Below are positions 23,139 to 31,771 of a stretch of DNA of 34,065 nucleotides, one piece after another (the first letter of the stretch is position 1; the number at the start of each line of letters is the position of its first letter). The notes beneath the pieces were generated by a model. It did not search any database, was not told where the DNA came from, and saw nothing but the letters and a program-made list of their open reading frames with translations. A program made the translations under genes and the position numbers. The DNA comes from Prolixibacteraceae bacterium. Lineage in GTDB: Bacteria; Bacteroidota; Bacteroidia; Bacteroidales; Prolixibacteraceae. The stretch spans positions 1 to 34,065 of the forward strand of contig JAJUGS010000009.1 in NCBI GenBank assembly GCA_029265875.1. The letters are read 5' to 3'.

Positions 23139-24224
23139 TTAAATTTCTGCTTCTTTCAGTTTTTCTGCGTTTTCCTCAATCATCAGTTTTTCGATAAACT
23201 CGTGGATATCGCCGTTGATAACCGCCGGCAAGTTGTACACCGTAAAGTTAATGCGGTGGTCAGTAACACGGCCCTGCGGCCAGTTGTAGGTGCGTATTTT
23301 TGCCGAACGGTCGCCGGTTGAAACCATGGTTTTCCGTTTCGATGAAATCTCGTCGATGTACTTCTGGTACTCCATGTTGTATATACGGGTACGCAGTTCC
23401 GACATGGCTTTGGCAAGGTTTTTCAGCTGCGACTTTTCATCCTGACAGGTAACCACAATACCAGTGGGGATATGTGTTAACCGGATGGCTGAATAGGTTG
23501 TGTTTACCGACTGTCCGCCGGGACCCGAAGAACAGTAAGTATCTTTTCGGATGTCCGATTCTTTCAGTTCCACATCAAACTCTTCGGCTTCGGGCAACAC
23601 AGCCACCGTGGCTGCCGAAGTGTGAATACGCCCCTGTGTTTCGGTTTGCGGGACACGCTGCACACGGTGAACGCCCGATTCGTATTTCAGGATTCCGTAA
23701 ACACCCTCGCCGGTTACTTTGGCCACAATTTCCTTGTAACCGCCGGCAGTTCCTTCACTGATGTTGGTCACTTCCATGCGCCAGCCTTTCTGTTCGCAGA
23801 ATTTGGAATACATGCGGAACAGGTCGCCTGCAAAAATACTGGCTTCGTCGCCACCGGTGCCGGCACGGATTTCGAGAATGGCATTTTTGCTATCTTCGGG
23901 GTCAGCCGGAACCAGTAAAAGTTTTATTTCGGTTTCTTTTTCAGGAATGCGCTGTTCGGCCAGTTCAATTTCCTCGCGGGCCATTTCGCGCAAATCCTCA
24001 TCGGTTTCCTGTGCCAGGATTTCGCGGCCCGACTCAATGCTGTCAACCAGGTTTTTATATTCCTTAAAAACTGCCACCAGCTTTTCGAGATTTTTGTATT
24101 CCTGGTTCAGCTTTACATACCGTTTCATGTCGGCCATTGCTGCCGGGTCGGTAATCTGTTGCTGAATCTCTTCGAAACGGTGTTTTATCGTTTCGTATCT
24201 GTCTAATAATTCGTATTGTGCCAT
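23139..24224 (-). CDS. prfA: peptide chain release factor 1
   Basis: RF1 (361 residues, standard) recognises UAA and UAG and triggers peptide release on the ribosome. The GGQ motif is at 236-238 in CSSGPGGQSVNTT. The codon-reading tripeptide position holds P-Q-T (192-194) after HRVQRV. The N-terminal helical domain (1-110) and RAGTGGDEASIFAG are typical. It lies 6 bases after the broken hepT, on the same strand as purM, so readthrough from the purM promoter is likely. Confidence 0.97.
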   Translation of the reverse strand: MAQYELLDRYETIKHRFEEIQQQITDPAAMADMKRYVKLNQEYKNLEKLVAVFKEYKNLVDSIESGREILAQETDEDLREMAREEIELAEQRIPEKETEIKLLLVPADPEDSKNAILEIRAGTGGDEASIFAGDLFRMYSKFCEQKGWRMEVTNISEGTAGGYKEIVAKVTGEGVYGILKYESGVHRVQRVPQTETQGRIHTSAATVAVLPEAEEFDVELKESDIRKDTYCSSGPGGQSVNTTYSAIRLTHIPTGIVVTCQDEKSQLKNLAKAMSELRTRIYNMEYQKYIDEISSKRKTMVSTGDRSAKIRTYNWPQGRVTDHRINFTVYNLPAVINGDIHEFIEKLMIEENAEKLKEAEI

Positions 24225-24230
24225 TTTAAT

Positions 24231-24564
24231 TTACTCGTCTAAAAGCTTCTCAACCTCTTTTTTCAGGGTTGGTAAATGATTTATAATAATTCCCCAAATC
24301 TGGGCATTTTCAATCTCATCGTATCCATGAATAATCTTATTCCTCACATCAACAATTCTTCTTGAATTACTTATTTCAATATCAGGGTTTATAAAAAGAA
24401 TCTTATTCACAGCTTCTCCGATAATTTCCAGGTTTTTTTACCGCATCCTGCAGCATCGGGTTTGAGTCGTACTCCTCAAAAATTCTTTTTTCACCCAGAT
24501 ATTCCTCAATGTTATTTACCGATGTATGAATATCAAACAGCAATTTCTTAATCTTATTATCCAT
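24231..24564 (-). pseudogene. hepT: HepT-like RNase toxin gene broken by a +1 frameshift
   Basis: This gene is missing from the ORF track. From ATG 24564 the minus strand reads MDNKIKKLLFDIHTSVNNIE, then SNPMLQDAVKK, and leaves the HepT frame at a run of seven A (24433-24439), stopping after 53 codons. Removing one A restores VKNLEIIGEAVNKI and runs to TAA at 24231, giving about 110 residues. The restored part carries the HepT catalytic motif R-x4-H-x-Y as RNKIIHGY. HepT toxins are HEPN ribonucleases neutralised by the AMP-transferring antitoxin MntA, whose gene is immediately upstream and overlaps it by 8 bases. The one-base homopolymer change may be a real mutation, a phase switch or a sequencing error. 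Confidence 0.85.
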
Positions 24565-24862
24565 AAATCAGCACTTTGGTATCGTTAATTTCTTTTATGA
24601 AATAAGGGTTTTTCAGTGAGTTCATTGTTACAATATCAATTTCGCGCTTGAGAAAATTCCTTAACTCATCGTGCAAATTCCACCAGAGCTCACCTTTTTC
24701 GAGAGGCGTTAAATCGGCACTGAACCGGACCAAAAAGTCAACATCGCTTTTTTCCGTAAAGTTCCCATTTGCTGCCGAGCCAAAAATATAAGCTTCCTCA
24801 ATTCTGTTGGCAGCCAACAATTGCCTTATTTTTTCGATATTTGATGCTATCAGATTTACCAT
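24557..24862 (-). CDS. mntA: MntA-like minimal nucleotidyltransferase antitoxin
   Basis: A 101-residue minimal nucleotidyltransferase. The active site GS-x10-D-x-D is complete: GSAANGNFTEKSDVD at residues 28-42. MntA antitoxins add AMP to a tyrosine in the RNHxxY-like site of HepT and so block the toxin (known for studied pairs). The stop overlaps the hepT ATG by 8 bases, the normal arrangement. It lies 26 bases after purM. It looks functional, though its partner is frameshifted. Confidence 0.9.
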   Translation of the reverse strand: MVNLIASNIEKIRQLLAANRIEEAYIFGSAANGNFTEKSDVDFLVRFSADLTPLEKGELWWNLHDELRNFLKREIDIVTMNSLKNPYFIKEINDTKVLIYG

Positions 24863-24888
24863 CGCCTTGATTTTTAGGAGGTCAGAAA

Positions 24889-26058
24889 CTAATAAACAAA
24901 TTCGCCTTTGTCCGAATTGATGGTGAGTTTTTTCCCTTCCGATGATTCAACACGCCCCACAATGCGGGCTTCAATTCCGAATGATTCTGAAATTGCGATA
25001 ATACCGGCAGCCAGTTCGGGGCGAACATAAATTTCGAACCGGTGGCCCATGTTAAAAACCTTGTACATCTCTTTCCAGTCGGTACCCGATTGTTCCTGAA
25101 TGATGCTGAAAAGCAGAGGAACCGGGAAAAGATTGTCTTTTATAACATGAACATTGTCAACAAAATGAAGCACTTTGGTTTGTGCCCCGCCCGAACAATG
25201 AATCATCCCCGAGATTTGCCCGCGATAATTATCCAGCACTTTTTTGATGACTGGTGCGTAGGTGCGTGTTGGCGATAAAACCAGTTTTCCGGCATCAACA
25301 CCCAGCCCTTCAATGGCATCGGTCAGTTTTAACCGGCCCGAATAAACAAGGTCGCGCGGGACATCGGGGTCAAAACTTTCGGGATATTTTTCTGCGAGGT
25401 ATTTGGCAAACACATCGTGGCGTGCCGAAGTCAGCCCGTTGCTGCCCATGCCGCCGTTGTATGCGGTTTCGTAAGTTGCCTGCCCCGTTGACGAAAGCCC
25501 AACAATTACATCGCCTGCAGCAATCCGGTCGGCAGAAATTACATCCGAGCGTTTCATCCGGCAGGTTACGGTTGAATCGACAATAATGGTACGCACCAAA
25601 TCGCCCACATCGGCAGTCTCGCCACCGGTTGAATAAATCGGAATCCCCATTTCGCGCAAGGTTGCCAGCAATTCTTCGGTTCCGTTGATAATGGCTGAAA
25701 TCACTTCGCCGGGAATTTTGTTTTTGTTGCGCCCGATAGTGGATGAAACCAGGATATTTTCGACAGCACCCACACAAAGCAGGTCGTCGATATTCATGAT
25801 GAGTGCATCCTGCGCAATGCCTTTCCAAACAGAAAGGTCACCGGTTTCTTTCCAGTAAAGGTAGGCCAGCGACGATTTTGTTCCGGCACCATCGGCATGC
25901 ATGATGTTGCACCATGCCGGGTCGCCACCCAGAATATCGGGGACAATCTTGCAAAATGCCTTGGGGAACAAGCCTTTATCGACATTTTTAATGGCTTCGT
26001 GCACATCCTCTTTTGATGCTGAAACGCCCCTCGAACTATATCGTGACTCAGTTACCAT
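24889..26058 (-). CDS. purM: phosphoribosylformylglycinamidine cyclo-ligase (AIR synthase)
   Basis: Purine synthesis enzyme forming aminoimidazole ribotide from FGAM with ATP, cytoplasmic. It has 389 residues, longer than the roughly 345 of the enterobacterial enzyme, as is usual in Bacteroidota (from memory). Seen are HADGAGTKSSLAYLYW (54-69), MNIDDLLCVGA, STGGETADVGD, a Gly-rich SSTGQATYE and IHCSGGAQTKVLHF. The ATG at 26058 gives MVTESRYSSRGVSASKEDV, the usual opening. It has a good promoter match (TTTG, 20 bases, TAATTTTG) just upstream and probably leads the run mntA-hepT-prfA. Confidence 0.96.
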   Translation of the reverse strand: MVTESRYSSRGVSASKEDVHEAIKNVDKGLFPKAFCKIVPDILGGDPAWCNIMHADGAGTKSSLAYLYWKETGDLSVWKGIAQDALIMNIDDLLCVGAVENILVSSTIGRNKNKIPGEVISAIINGTEELLATLREMGIPIYSTGGETADVGDLVRTIIVDSTVTCRMKRSDVISADRIAAGDVIVGLSSTGQATYETAYNGGMGSNGLTSARHDVFAKYLAEKYPESFDPDVPRDLVYSGRLKLTDAIEGLGVDAGKLVLSPTRTYAPVIKKVLDNYRGQISGMIHCSGGAQTKVLHFVDNVHVIKDNLFPVPLLFSIIQEQSGTDWKEMYKVFNMGHRFEIYVRPELAAGIIAISESFGIEARIVGRVESSEGKKLTINSDKGEFVY

Positions 26059-26077
26059 ATACCGGATTTTCAGGCCA

Positions 26078-26109
26078 CAAAATTAACATTTTAAATTGTG
26101 CCAAACAAA
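26078..26109 (-). promoter_or_regulatory. promoter of purM
   Basis: Read on the minus strand: -33 TTTG (26109-26106), a 20-base spacer, then TAATTTTG (26085-26078), an exact TAnnTTTG. The start site would be about 7 bases further on, leaving a leader of roughly 13 bases before the ATG at 26058. This is the best full promoter match in the window. It overlaps the T-run of the preceding terminator. Confidence 0.65.
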
Positions 26110-26138
26110 AAAGGAAAGCCTCTCAACAACTTTCCTTT
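26105..26138 (-). terminator. intrinsic terminator after the acyl-CoA synthetase gene
   Basis: The stem AAAGGAAAG (26130-26138 side) / CTTTCCTTT (26110-26118 side) has an 11-base loop and, read on the minus strand, is followed by TTTTTTG. It lies about 140 bases past the stop of the synthetase gene and just before the purM promoter. Confidence 0.75.
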
Positions 26139-26172
26139 CTGTTATTTAATACTAAAATCTTTTCACCCTCAA

Positions 26173-26241
26173 CCTCTTAAAGGGGGCAATTACAACCAAA
26201 ACTTTATAACATTTCTCAGTTGTAAATATCCCCTTGAGGGG
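26173..26241. repeat. dispersed-type inverted repeat
   Basis: The left arm CCTCTTAAAGGGGGCAATTACAAC (26173-26196) pairs imperfectly with GTTGTAAATATCCCCTTGAGGGG (26219-26241) around a 22-base loop. TTACAAC/GTTGTAA and the G-runs/C-runs carry most of the pairing. It sits between the synthetase stop and its terminator. Confidence 0.6.
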
Positions 26242-26279
26242 ACAAAGGCGTGATTATCCACCTTAATACAAGCCTGTTA

Positions 26280-27944
26280 CTATGCGTATAAAAATCTTTT
26301 GATCTTTTTGGTGGGTGTTTTTTCAAACGGATCGGGCTGTAAAATAACCTGTTGAATCCTCGAAAACTTATTTACTTCTGCATTTACTTTTTTGTGGATT
26401 TCTTTGAGAATCTCTTCAGATTTTTCATGAATATAATGCTGAGCCTCCGACTTCAGGTGTTTAAACTGGCTCTCAATTTCTTCCATATTGAGATGGATCA
26501 TGGCTACGAGTTTCCCTTTTTTCTCGATAACCAGCGACTCAAGTACAAACCGCATTTTGTTGATTACCGATTCAATTTCTTCGGGATAGATATTTTCGCC
26601 GCTGGCACCCACAATCATGGTTTTTATGCGCCCTTTAATATAAAGCATGTTATTTTTATCGAAGCAGCCACGGTCGCCGGTTTTAAACCAGCCATCTTCT
26701 GTAAATACTTCTTTGGTCAATTCGGGTGCTTTGTAATAACCACGCATGACATTGGGCCCCTTGGCCTGAATTTCGCCTTCACCCGTTAAAGGGTTGGCAT
26801 TGGCAATCCGGAGTTGAACACCCTCAACCGCAACACCTGTCGAGCCCAGTTTGGTTTTACCAACGACCGCGCCGGCAAGCAAAGGCGAAGTTTCTGTTAG
26901 TCCATAGCCAATGGCATACGGGAAACCGCCTTCCATCAGAAAACGTTCAACAGTGGAGTCGAGTTTGGCACCACCGATTCCAAAGAAATGCAAATGACCG
27001 CCAAAAGTTTTATGCAGTTTTTTGGCTGCCACTTTGTGCAGAATTTTCCGGAAAAAAGAAATTGAATATAGTTTACTGATTACAGCGTTTTTCTGAAACG
27101 CAGGTTGAATTTTCGATCTGAATACTTTTTCAATAATCAGGGGAACCGACAACATAATAGTAGGTTTCACCACATTGAAAGCGGGCAGTAAAACCGAAGG
27201 GACAGGTGGTTTACGGAGATAATGCACAGAGGCACCATATTTCAGCGGCAACAGGAAACCAACCGTATTTTCGAGCGTGTGCGACAAGGGTAAAATCGAC
27301 AAAAGCCTGTCGGTGGGTTTTATCACCTGCAACGTGTAACATTGCTGGGCTGTCCATGCCAGGTTTTTGTGCGTTAACATCACACCTTTAGAACTTCCGG
27401 TGGTTCCGGATGTATAGATAATCGATGCAAGGTCTTCTTCTTCCACATCGGCCCAAATATTTTCAAGTGCTTTTTCAGGCTTGGCAGAAGGTATTTCCAG
27501 CACCTGGGCTACAACGGCGCCCGCAGGAACAAGCGCAAAAGTATCAACCAGGATCATGTGTTCCACTATTTGCTGAACCTCGCTGCCCAAGCTTCCAATC
27601 AAATTAGCTGAGATAAAAATTACCTTTGCTTCTGAATGTTCAATAATTGCTTTTATCTCATTTTCGTGAAAATCGGGAAGAATCGGAACTGCCACTGCAC
27701 CCAGCACCGAAATAGCAAAAAAAGCAATTCCCCAATTGGGCATGTTTGTACTGAGAATGGCTACTTTATCTCCCTTTTCAATACCCAGTAAACTGAGCAA
27801 TGAAGCCACCTTTTCAACATCGGCACCCATTTGTGAATAGGTATATTTTTGCTCGCCGGCAAAAACCAGCGAATTATTGTCTGCAAAATTCTCGACAGAG
27901 TTTCTTAGTAACTCCGGAATTGTCAACTTTGAATTATTTGTCAT
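26280..27944 (-). CDS. AMP-binding long-chain acyl-CoA synthetase
   Basis: A 554-residue ANL-superfamily enzyme that activates a fatty acid with ATP and loads it on CoA. The P-loop is IIYTSGTTGSSKGVML (about 173-188), the second core motif YGLTETSPLL (about 343), followed by KTGDRG and YIKGRIKTMIVG (about 430-440). The C-terminal lysine is in TPTKKIKRFLYA. The order and length fit FadD-like long-chain synthetases; chain-length preference cannot be read. The ORF-track start at 27974 is a TTG; the ATG at 27944 (MTNNSKLTIPELL) is preferred. It is a single gene, divergent from the HD hydrolase gene with 223 bases between. Confidence 0.92.
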   Translation of the reverse strand: MTNNSKLTIPELLRNSVENFADNNSLVFAGEQKYTYSQMGADVEKVASLLSLLGIEKGDKVAILSTNMPNWGIAFFAISVLGAVAVPILPDFHENEIKAIIEHSEAKVIFISANLIGSLGSEVQQIVEHMILVDTFALVPAGAVVAQVLEIPSAKPEKALENIWADVEEEDLASIIYTSGTTGSSKGVMLTHKNLAWTAQQCYTLQVIKPTDRLLSILPLSHTLENTVGFLLPLKYGASVHYLRKPPVPSVLLPAFNVVKPTIMLSVPLIIEKVFRSKIQPAFQKNAVISKLYSISFFRKILHKVAAKKLHKTFGGHLHFFGIGGAKLDSTVERFLMEGGFPYAIGYGLTETSPLLAGAVVGKTKLGSTGVAVEGVQLRIANANPLTGEGEIQAKGPNVMRGYYKAPELTKEVFTEDGWFKTGDRGCFDKNNMLYIKGRIKTMIVGASGENIYPEEIESVINKMRFVLESLVIEKKGKLVAMIHLNMEEIESQFKHLKSEAQHYIHEKSEEILKEIHKKVNAEVNKFSRIQQVILQPDPFEKTPTKKIKRFLYA

Positions 27945-28167
27945 TCCACGAATATATTTGTTATCCAGCAGCAAAACAACTCAGGCTGGCCATTGTTCCA
28001 ACGCTCAAATGTAACATTTTTGAAATATGAAGAATCCCAGCATCACATGTTATACTAAACGTGTTAATTCTTAATTACTTAGTTACATGCGTTTTATAAA
28101 TACGCGTTATCAGGCTTTAACTTTTTTTATATATTGTGGTTTCAAAAAATACAAATTTTAAAACCAC

Positions 28168-28818
28168 ATGTTCGAACTATTTGATAAACAAGCTATAAGT
28201 TTAACCGAAAAATATATAAACGAAATTTTTACGGGCGAAGGTTCTGGTCACGACTGGTGGCACATTCAACGGGTACGCGCGATGGCGTTAAAAATAGCAG
28301 ATAGCGAGGGTGGTGATCGGTTTATTATCGAAATGGCAGCCTTGTTACATGACGTTGACGACTGGAAACTGAATCCTGATGCAGGTACCAAAGCTTTGAA
28401 CTGGTTAAAAAAGTTGGGCATCAATAAATTACAATCAGCTTTAATCCTGGAAGTCATTAACCAGGTTTCTTTCAAAGGAGCAGGAGTGGAAAATAAGGCC
28501 ACCACCATGGAGGCAAAAATAGTCCAGGATGCTGACCGGTTGGATGCGATTGGCGCAATAGGGGTTGCCAGGGCTTTTGCTTACGGAGGCCACAAAAACA
28601 GGCCTTTACACATTCCTGGTTCAACACCTCAAATCCATACCGATTTCGAAAGCTACAAAAACAACCAGGGTTCCACCATCAATCACTTCTATGAAAAACT
28701 TTTATTGTTAAAAAATTCTTTAAATACAACATCAGCCATTGAAATAGCAAAAAATCGGCATATTTTTATGGAAACGTTTCTGCAGCAATTTTTTGCAGAA
28801 TGGGATGGGGAAAAATGA
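28168..28818 (+). CDS. HD-domain phosphohydrolase
   Basis: A 216-residue protein of the HD superfamily, YedJ-like in layout. Metal ligands are His 32 (DWWHIQRV), His 61-Asp 62 (ALLHDVDDW) and an Asp in IVQDADRLDAIG. It hydrolyses phosphate esters, probably nucleotides; the substrate is not known. It is cytoplasmic and complete. It opens a plus-strand run with the VOC protein 31 bases downstream. An inverted repeat TGTGGTTT (28135-28142) / AAACCACA (28161-28168) lies just before and into the start codon and could form a hairpin that shields it. Confidence 0.88.
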   Translation: MFELFDKQAISLTEKYINEIFTGEGSGHDWWHIQRVRAMALKIADSEGGDRFIIEMAALLHDVDDWKLNPDAGTKALNWLKKLGINKLQSALILEVINQVSFKGAGVENKATTMEAKIVQDADRLDAIGAIGVARAFAYGGHKNRPLHIPGSTPQIHTDFESYKNNQGSTINHFYEKLLLLKNSLNTTSAIEIAKNRHIFMETFLQQFFAEWDGEK

Positions 28819-28849
28819 CATCAAGGTTTTATTTAAATTCTGAAACAAC

Positions 28850-29239
28850 ATGAAAATAGATCATATTGCCATTTGGACTTACAATCTTGAAGGATTGCGT
28901 GATTTTTACATCCGTTATTTCGATGCCTCGAGCAATGAAATTTATTACAATCACTCTAAGGAATTCCGATCTTATTTTCTGACATTTAACGGTGACTGCC
29001 GGCTCGAAATCATGGAAATGCCACGAATTCCTGCCTCGAAAAATGATCCGATGAAACAGTACGTTGGGTTGATTCATTTTGCCATTAACATGGGAAACCG
29101 GGAACGGGTGGACCAACTGACCGAAATTCTTCGCAAGGATGGATACAAAGTAATTGGCGAACCTCGCTTTACCGGCGATGGCAATTACGAAAGCATAGTT
29201 CTTGACCCCGATGGAAACCGGGTTGAATTGATGGCCTGA
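28850..29239 (+). CDS. VOC family (glyoxalase-like) protein
   Basis: A 129-residue vicinal-oxygen-chelate fold protein. The first half opens MKIDHIAIWTYNLEGLRDFY with a metal-type His 5 and a Glu in CRLEIME. The second half has LIHFAINMG and closes with VLDPDGNRVELM, the usual end of the fold. Such proteins are metal-dependent isomerases, lyases or dioxygenases, or resistance proteins; glyoxalase I is one option, but the substrate is unknown. It lies 31 bases after the HD gene and 57 before the sulfatase gene, all on one strand. Confidence 0.88.
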   Translation: MKIDHIAIWTYNLEGLRDFYIRYFDASSNEIYYNHSKEFRSYFLTFNGDCRLEIMEMPRIPASKNDPMKQYVGLIHFAINMGNRERVDQLTEILRKDGYKVIGEPRFTGDGNYESIVLDPDGNRVELMA

Positions 29240-29296
29240 TTTTTTTAATGGCAATTTTTTGCCAATTATCGCTTTTCGATTCAAACCTAAACCTTT

Positions 29297-31180
29297 ATGA
29301 AACTAAATCAATTTGCGGTCCTTTTGTTTTTGTCTGCATTTATTCTTTCATCCTGCAGAAAAAGTCAACCTGAAGAATTACCCAATATTTTATGGTTAAC
29401 AAGTGAAGATAACAGTCCGTTTTTGGGTTGTTATGGTGACACTTTTGCCACAACGCCCAATTTCGACAAGTTGGCTGCAGAAGGATTTTTATATACACAC
29501 GCTTATGCCAATGCACCGGTTTGTGCGCCAACACGCAATACTATTCTCACCGGTGTTTATGCCTGTTCAGGTGGTCACGAACACATGCGCAGTTATTATC
29601 CGAAATCTGGGGCGGTTAAAACTTACCCTGAATTGCTAAGAGCTGCCGGTTATTATTGCACCAATAATGTTAAAACCGATTACAATCTGGGCAATTTCGA
29701 TGACAAAAGCATTTGGGACGATTGCAGCAACAAGGCGCATTACAAAAACCGGCCAGCCGGGAAACCATTTTTTGCAGTGTTCAACAGCACCATTACACAC
29801 GAAAGCAGTCTGCACCAATCTACACCCGACAGCCTGCTAAGGCATAACCCCGATAAAGTTCCTCTTCCGCCGTATCACCCTGCCACTCCGGAAATGAAAC
29901 ACGATTGGGCACAGTATTACGACAAAATTGAAGATCTCGACACGTGGGTGGGCGAAAAGCTGAAAGAACTTGAAGAGGCCGGTCTTGCTGAAAATACCAT
30001 TGTTTTTTACTATGGCGATCACGGCGGCGTTTTAGCCCGAAGCAAAAGGTTTTTGTATGAGTCGGGGACCCGCGTGCCTTTTATTGTCCGAATCCCTGAA
30101 AAATACAAATACCTGTTTCCGGCAGAAAAACCCGGTTCAAAAGTTGACAGGCTCATCAGTTGGGTTGACCTCGTCCCGACACTTTTAAGTATTTCCGGAA
30201 TTCCGGTTCCAGATTATCTTCAGGGGAAAGCTTTTCTTGGAAAACAAAAAACTGCCGATCCGGAATACGCTTATTTATTCCGGGGCAGGATGGACGAAAG
30301 ATATGACATGAGCCGGGCTGTGAGGGACCAAAAATTCCGGTACATTCGCAACTACATGCCCCATCGTGCTTACGGGCAAAGACTTGAATATCTCTGGAAA
30401 GCGCCTTCGGTTGGCTCGTGGGAGCAGGCATTTCTGAATGGGGAATGCAACGAAGTGCAAAGTATTTTCTGGAAAGCAAAACCTGCCGAAGAGTTGTACG
30501 ACGTTGAAAACGACCCGTGGGAAGTAAACAATCTGGCTGGCATTCCCGAATATAAAGAAGTGCTTGAACGGATGCAAAAAGCCAACCGCGACCATTTGCT
30601 GAAAATATATGATACAGGTTTTTTGCCCGAAGCCGACCGCATTGAGCGTGTGGGAGATATGCCCATTTACGATTTTATGCGCACCGGGAAAGTTGATTTA
30701 CCAGCCATTGTTGATGCTGCAGAATTGGCAACATGGGGAAATGCTGAAAATATTGAAATGCTGAAAAACTATCTGAAAAACAGCGAGAGTGCCATTCGTT
30801 ACTGGGGTGCCACCGGTTTGCTCATTCTGGGTGAAAAAGCTGCTGTTGCCAAACCTGATTTGTTACAAGCGCTGAATGATTCATCGTTGAGTGTGGTTAC
30901 AGTGGCCGCCGAAGCCTTGTACAACCTGGGAGAAAAATCGGCCGCAGTGAAATCGTTGGTTGCGGTTTTGACGAAAGGAAACGAAATGGCCCGTTGTTTT
31001 GCTCTTAACACAGTCGATCTTGTTAACGATGCTTCTCCCGAAATACAGAAGGCGGTAATTGAACTGGCACAGAAAAGTCCGGCGGCCACCCGCGAATTGT
31101 ATGACATGCGAATGGCAAAATGGCTTTTCGAAAAATGGAAACTGAACCCGGCTGACTACAATGTGAAATTTAACTGGTAA
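29297..31180 (+). CDS. S1-family sulfatase lipoprotein with HEAT-like C-terminal extension
   Basis: A 627-residue protein. A lipobox gives Cys 20 (FILSSC), so it is lipid-anchored. The sulfatase domain (about 28-460) has the formylglycine site CAPTR (76-80), the metal region SEDNSPFLGCYGD (36-48, with Glu-Asp where many sulfatases have Asp-Asp) and YGDHGGVL near 240. The region MSRAVRDQKFRYIRNYMPH and the ending ELYDVENDPWEVNNLAG recall the heparan N-sulfatase/SGSH-like group; this is from memory. Residues about 470-600 add helical repeats (AIRYWGATGLLILGEKA, VVTVAAEALYNLGEKSA) of HEAT/PBS-lyase type, absent in a minimal sulfatase. The stop lies 3 bases from the convergent DUF3109 stop. Confidence 0.92.
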   Translation: MKLNQFAVLLFLSAFILSSCRKSQPEELPNILWLTSEDNSPFLGCYGDTFATTPNFDKLAAEGFLYTHAYANAPVCAPTRNTILTGVYACSGGHEHMRSYYPKSGAVKTYPELLRAAGYYCTNNVKTDYNLGNFDDKSIWDDCSNKAHYKNRPAGKPFFAVFNSTITHESSLHQSTPDSLLRHNPDKVPLPPYHPATPEMKHDWAQYYDKIEDLDTWVGEKLKELEEAGLAENTIVFYYGDHGGVLARSKRFLYESGTRVPFIVRIPEKYKYLFPAEKPGSKVDRLISWVDLVPTLLSISGIPVPDYLQGKAFLGKQKTADPEYAYLFRGRMDERYDMSRAVRDQKFRYIRNYMPHRAYGQRLEYLWKAPSVGSWEQAFLNGECNEVQSIFWKAKPAEELYDVENDPWEVNNLAGIPEYKEVLERMQKANRDHLLKIYDTGFLPEADRIERVGDMPIYDFMRTGKVDLPAIVDAAELATWGNAENIEMLKNYLKNSESAIRYWGATGLLILGEKAAVAKPDLLQALNDSSLSVVTVAAEALYNLGEKSAAVKSLVAVLTKGNEMARCFALNTVDLVNDASPEIQKAVIELAQKSPAATRELYDMRMAKWLFEKWKLNPADYNVKFNW

Positions 31181-31183
31181 AAG

Positions 31184-31759
31184 TCAACGGGATTTTTCGA
31201 GATATTCAGCCGCTGCCTCCACATCGGCATACCATTCCTCACCGTATTTTCGGATTAATGGCTCTTTCAGAAATTTGTAAAGTGGCAGTTTGGCCGAACG
31301 GCCACATTCTTTTCCCGGTTGGCAAATGGCCAGTTCCTGGTAATTCACGGCATCGTAGCGTTTGTAAGCTGTAATCCTGATTGGGAAAAGATGGCACGAA
31401 ACCGGTTTGCGAAAAGTGGTTTTCCCTTCAAAATATGCTTTTTCGATGGCACACTTCAGGATGCCTTTTTCGTCGGTGAAAGTATAAACACACTGCCCGT
31501 TGTTGATGAGCGGTGTAACCAGATCGCCGTCTTTGTCAATTACCGAAAATCCCTGCTTTTCAATTTCGTGTTTGTGTTTTCCGGGCAAATAATCTGCATA
31601 GGCCGGAAATTCAGTTTCAATAATCTGTGCTTCCTCTTTGGTTAATGGTGCACCCGAGTCGCCTTCAATACAACAGGCGCCTTTACATTTTAATAAATCA
31701 CACAAAAAGTGTTCTTCAAAAATATCGCGGCTAAGGATGGTGCTGCCAATTTCAATCAT
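31184..31759 (-). CDS. DUF3109 family Cys-rich protein
   Basis: A 191-residue protein with the DUF3109 opening (IFEEHFLCDLLKCKGACC...GDSGAPL), then QCVYTF, LKCAIE, FRKPVSCHLFPIR and ICQPGKECGR. The eight or so Cys in CxnC groups suggest a zinc or iron-sulfur site, as in related YkgJ-type zinc/iron-chelating proteins (family knowledge). The function is unknown. The track start at 31795 is a TTG in the hairpin repeat; the ATG at 31759 (MIEIGSTIL) is chosen. It follows gpmI on the same strand, separated by a hairpin repeat. Confidence 0.88.
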   Translation of the reverse strand: MIEIGSTILSRDIFEEHFLCDLLKCKGACCIEGDSGAPLTKEEAQIIETEFPAYADYLPGKHKHEIEKQGFSVIDKDGDLVTPLINNGQCVYTFTDEKGILKCAIEKAYFEGKTTFRKPVSCHLFPIRITAYKRYDAVNYQELAICQPGKECGRSAKLPLYKFLKEPLIRKYGEEWYADVEAAAEYLEKSR

Positions 31760-31771
31760 AGAGATGTGTTT

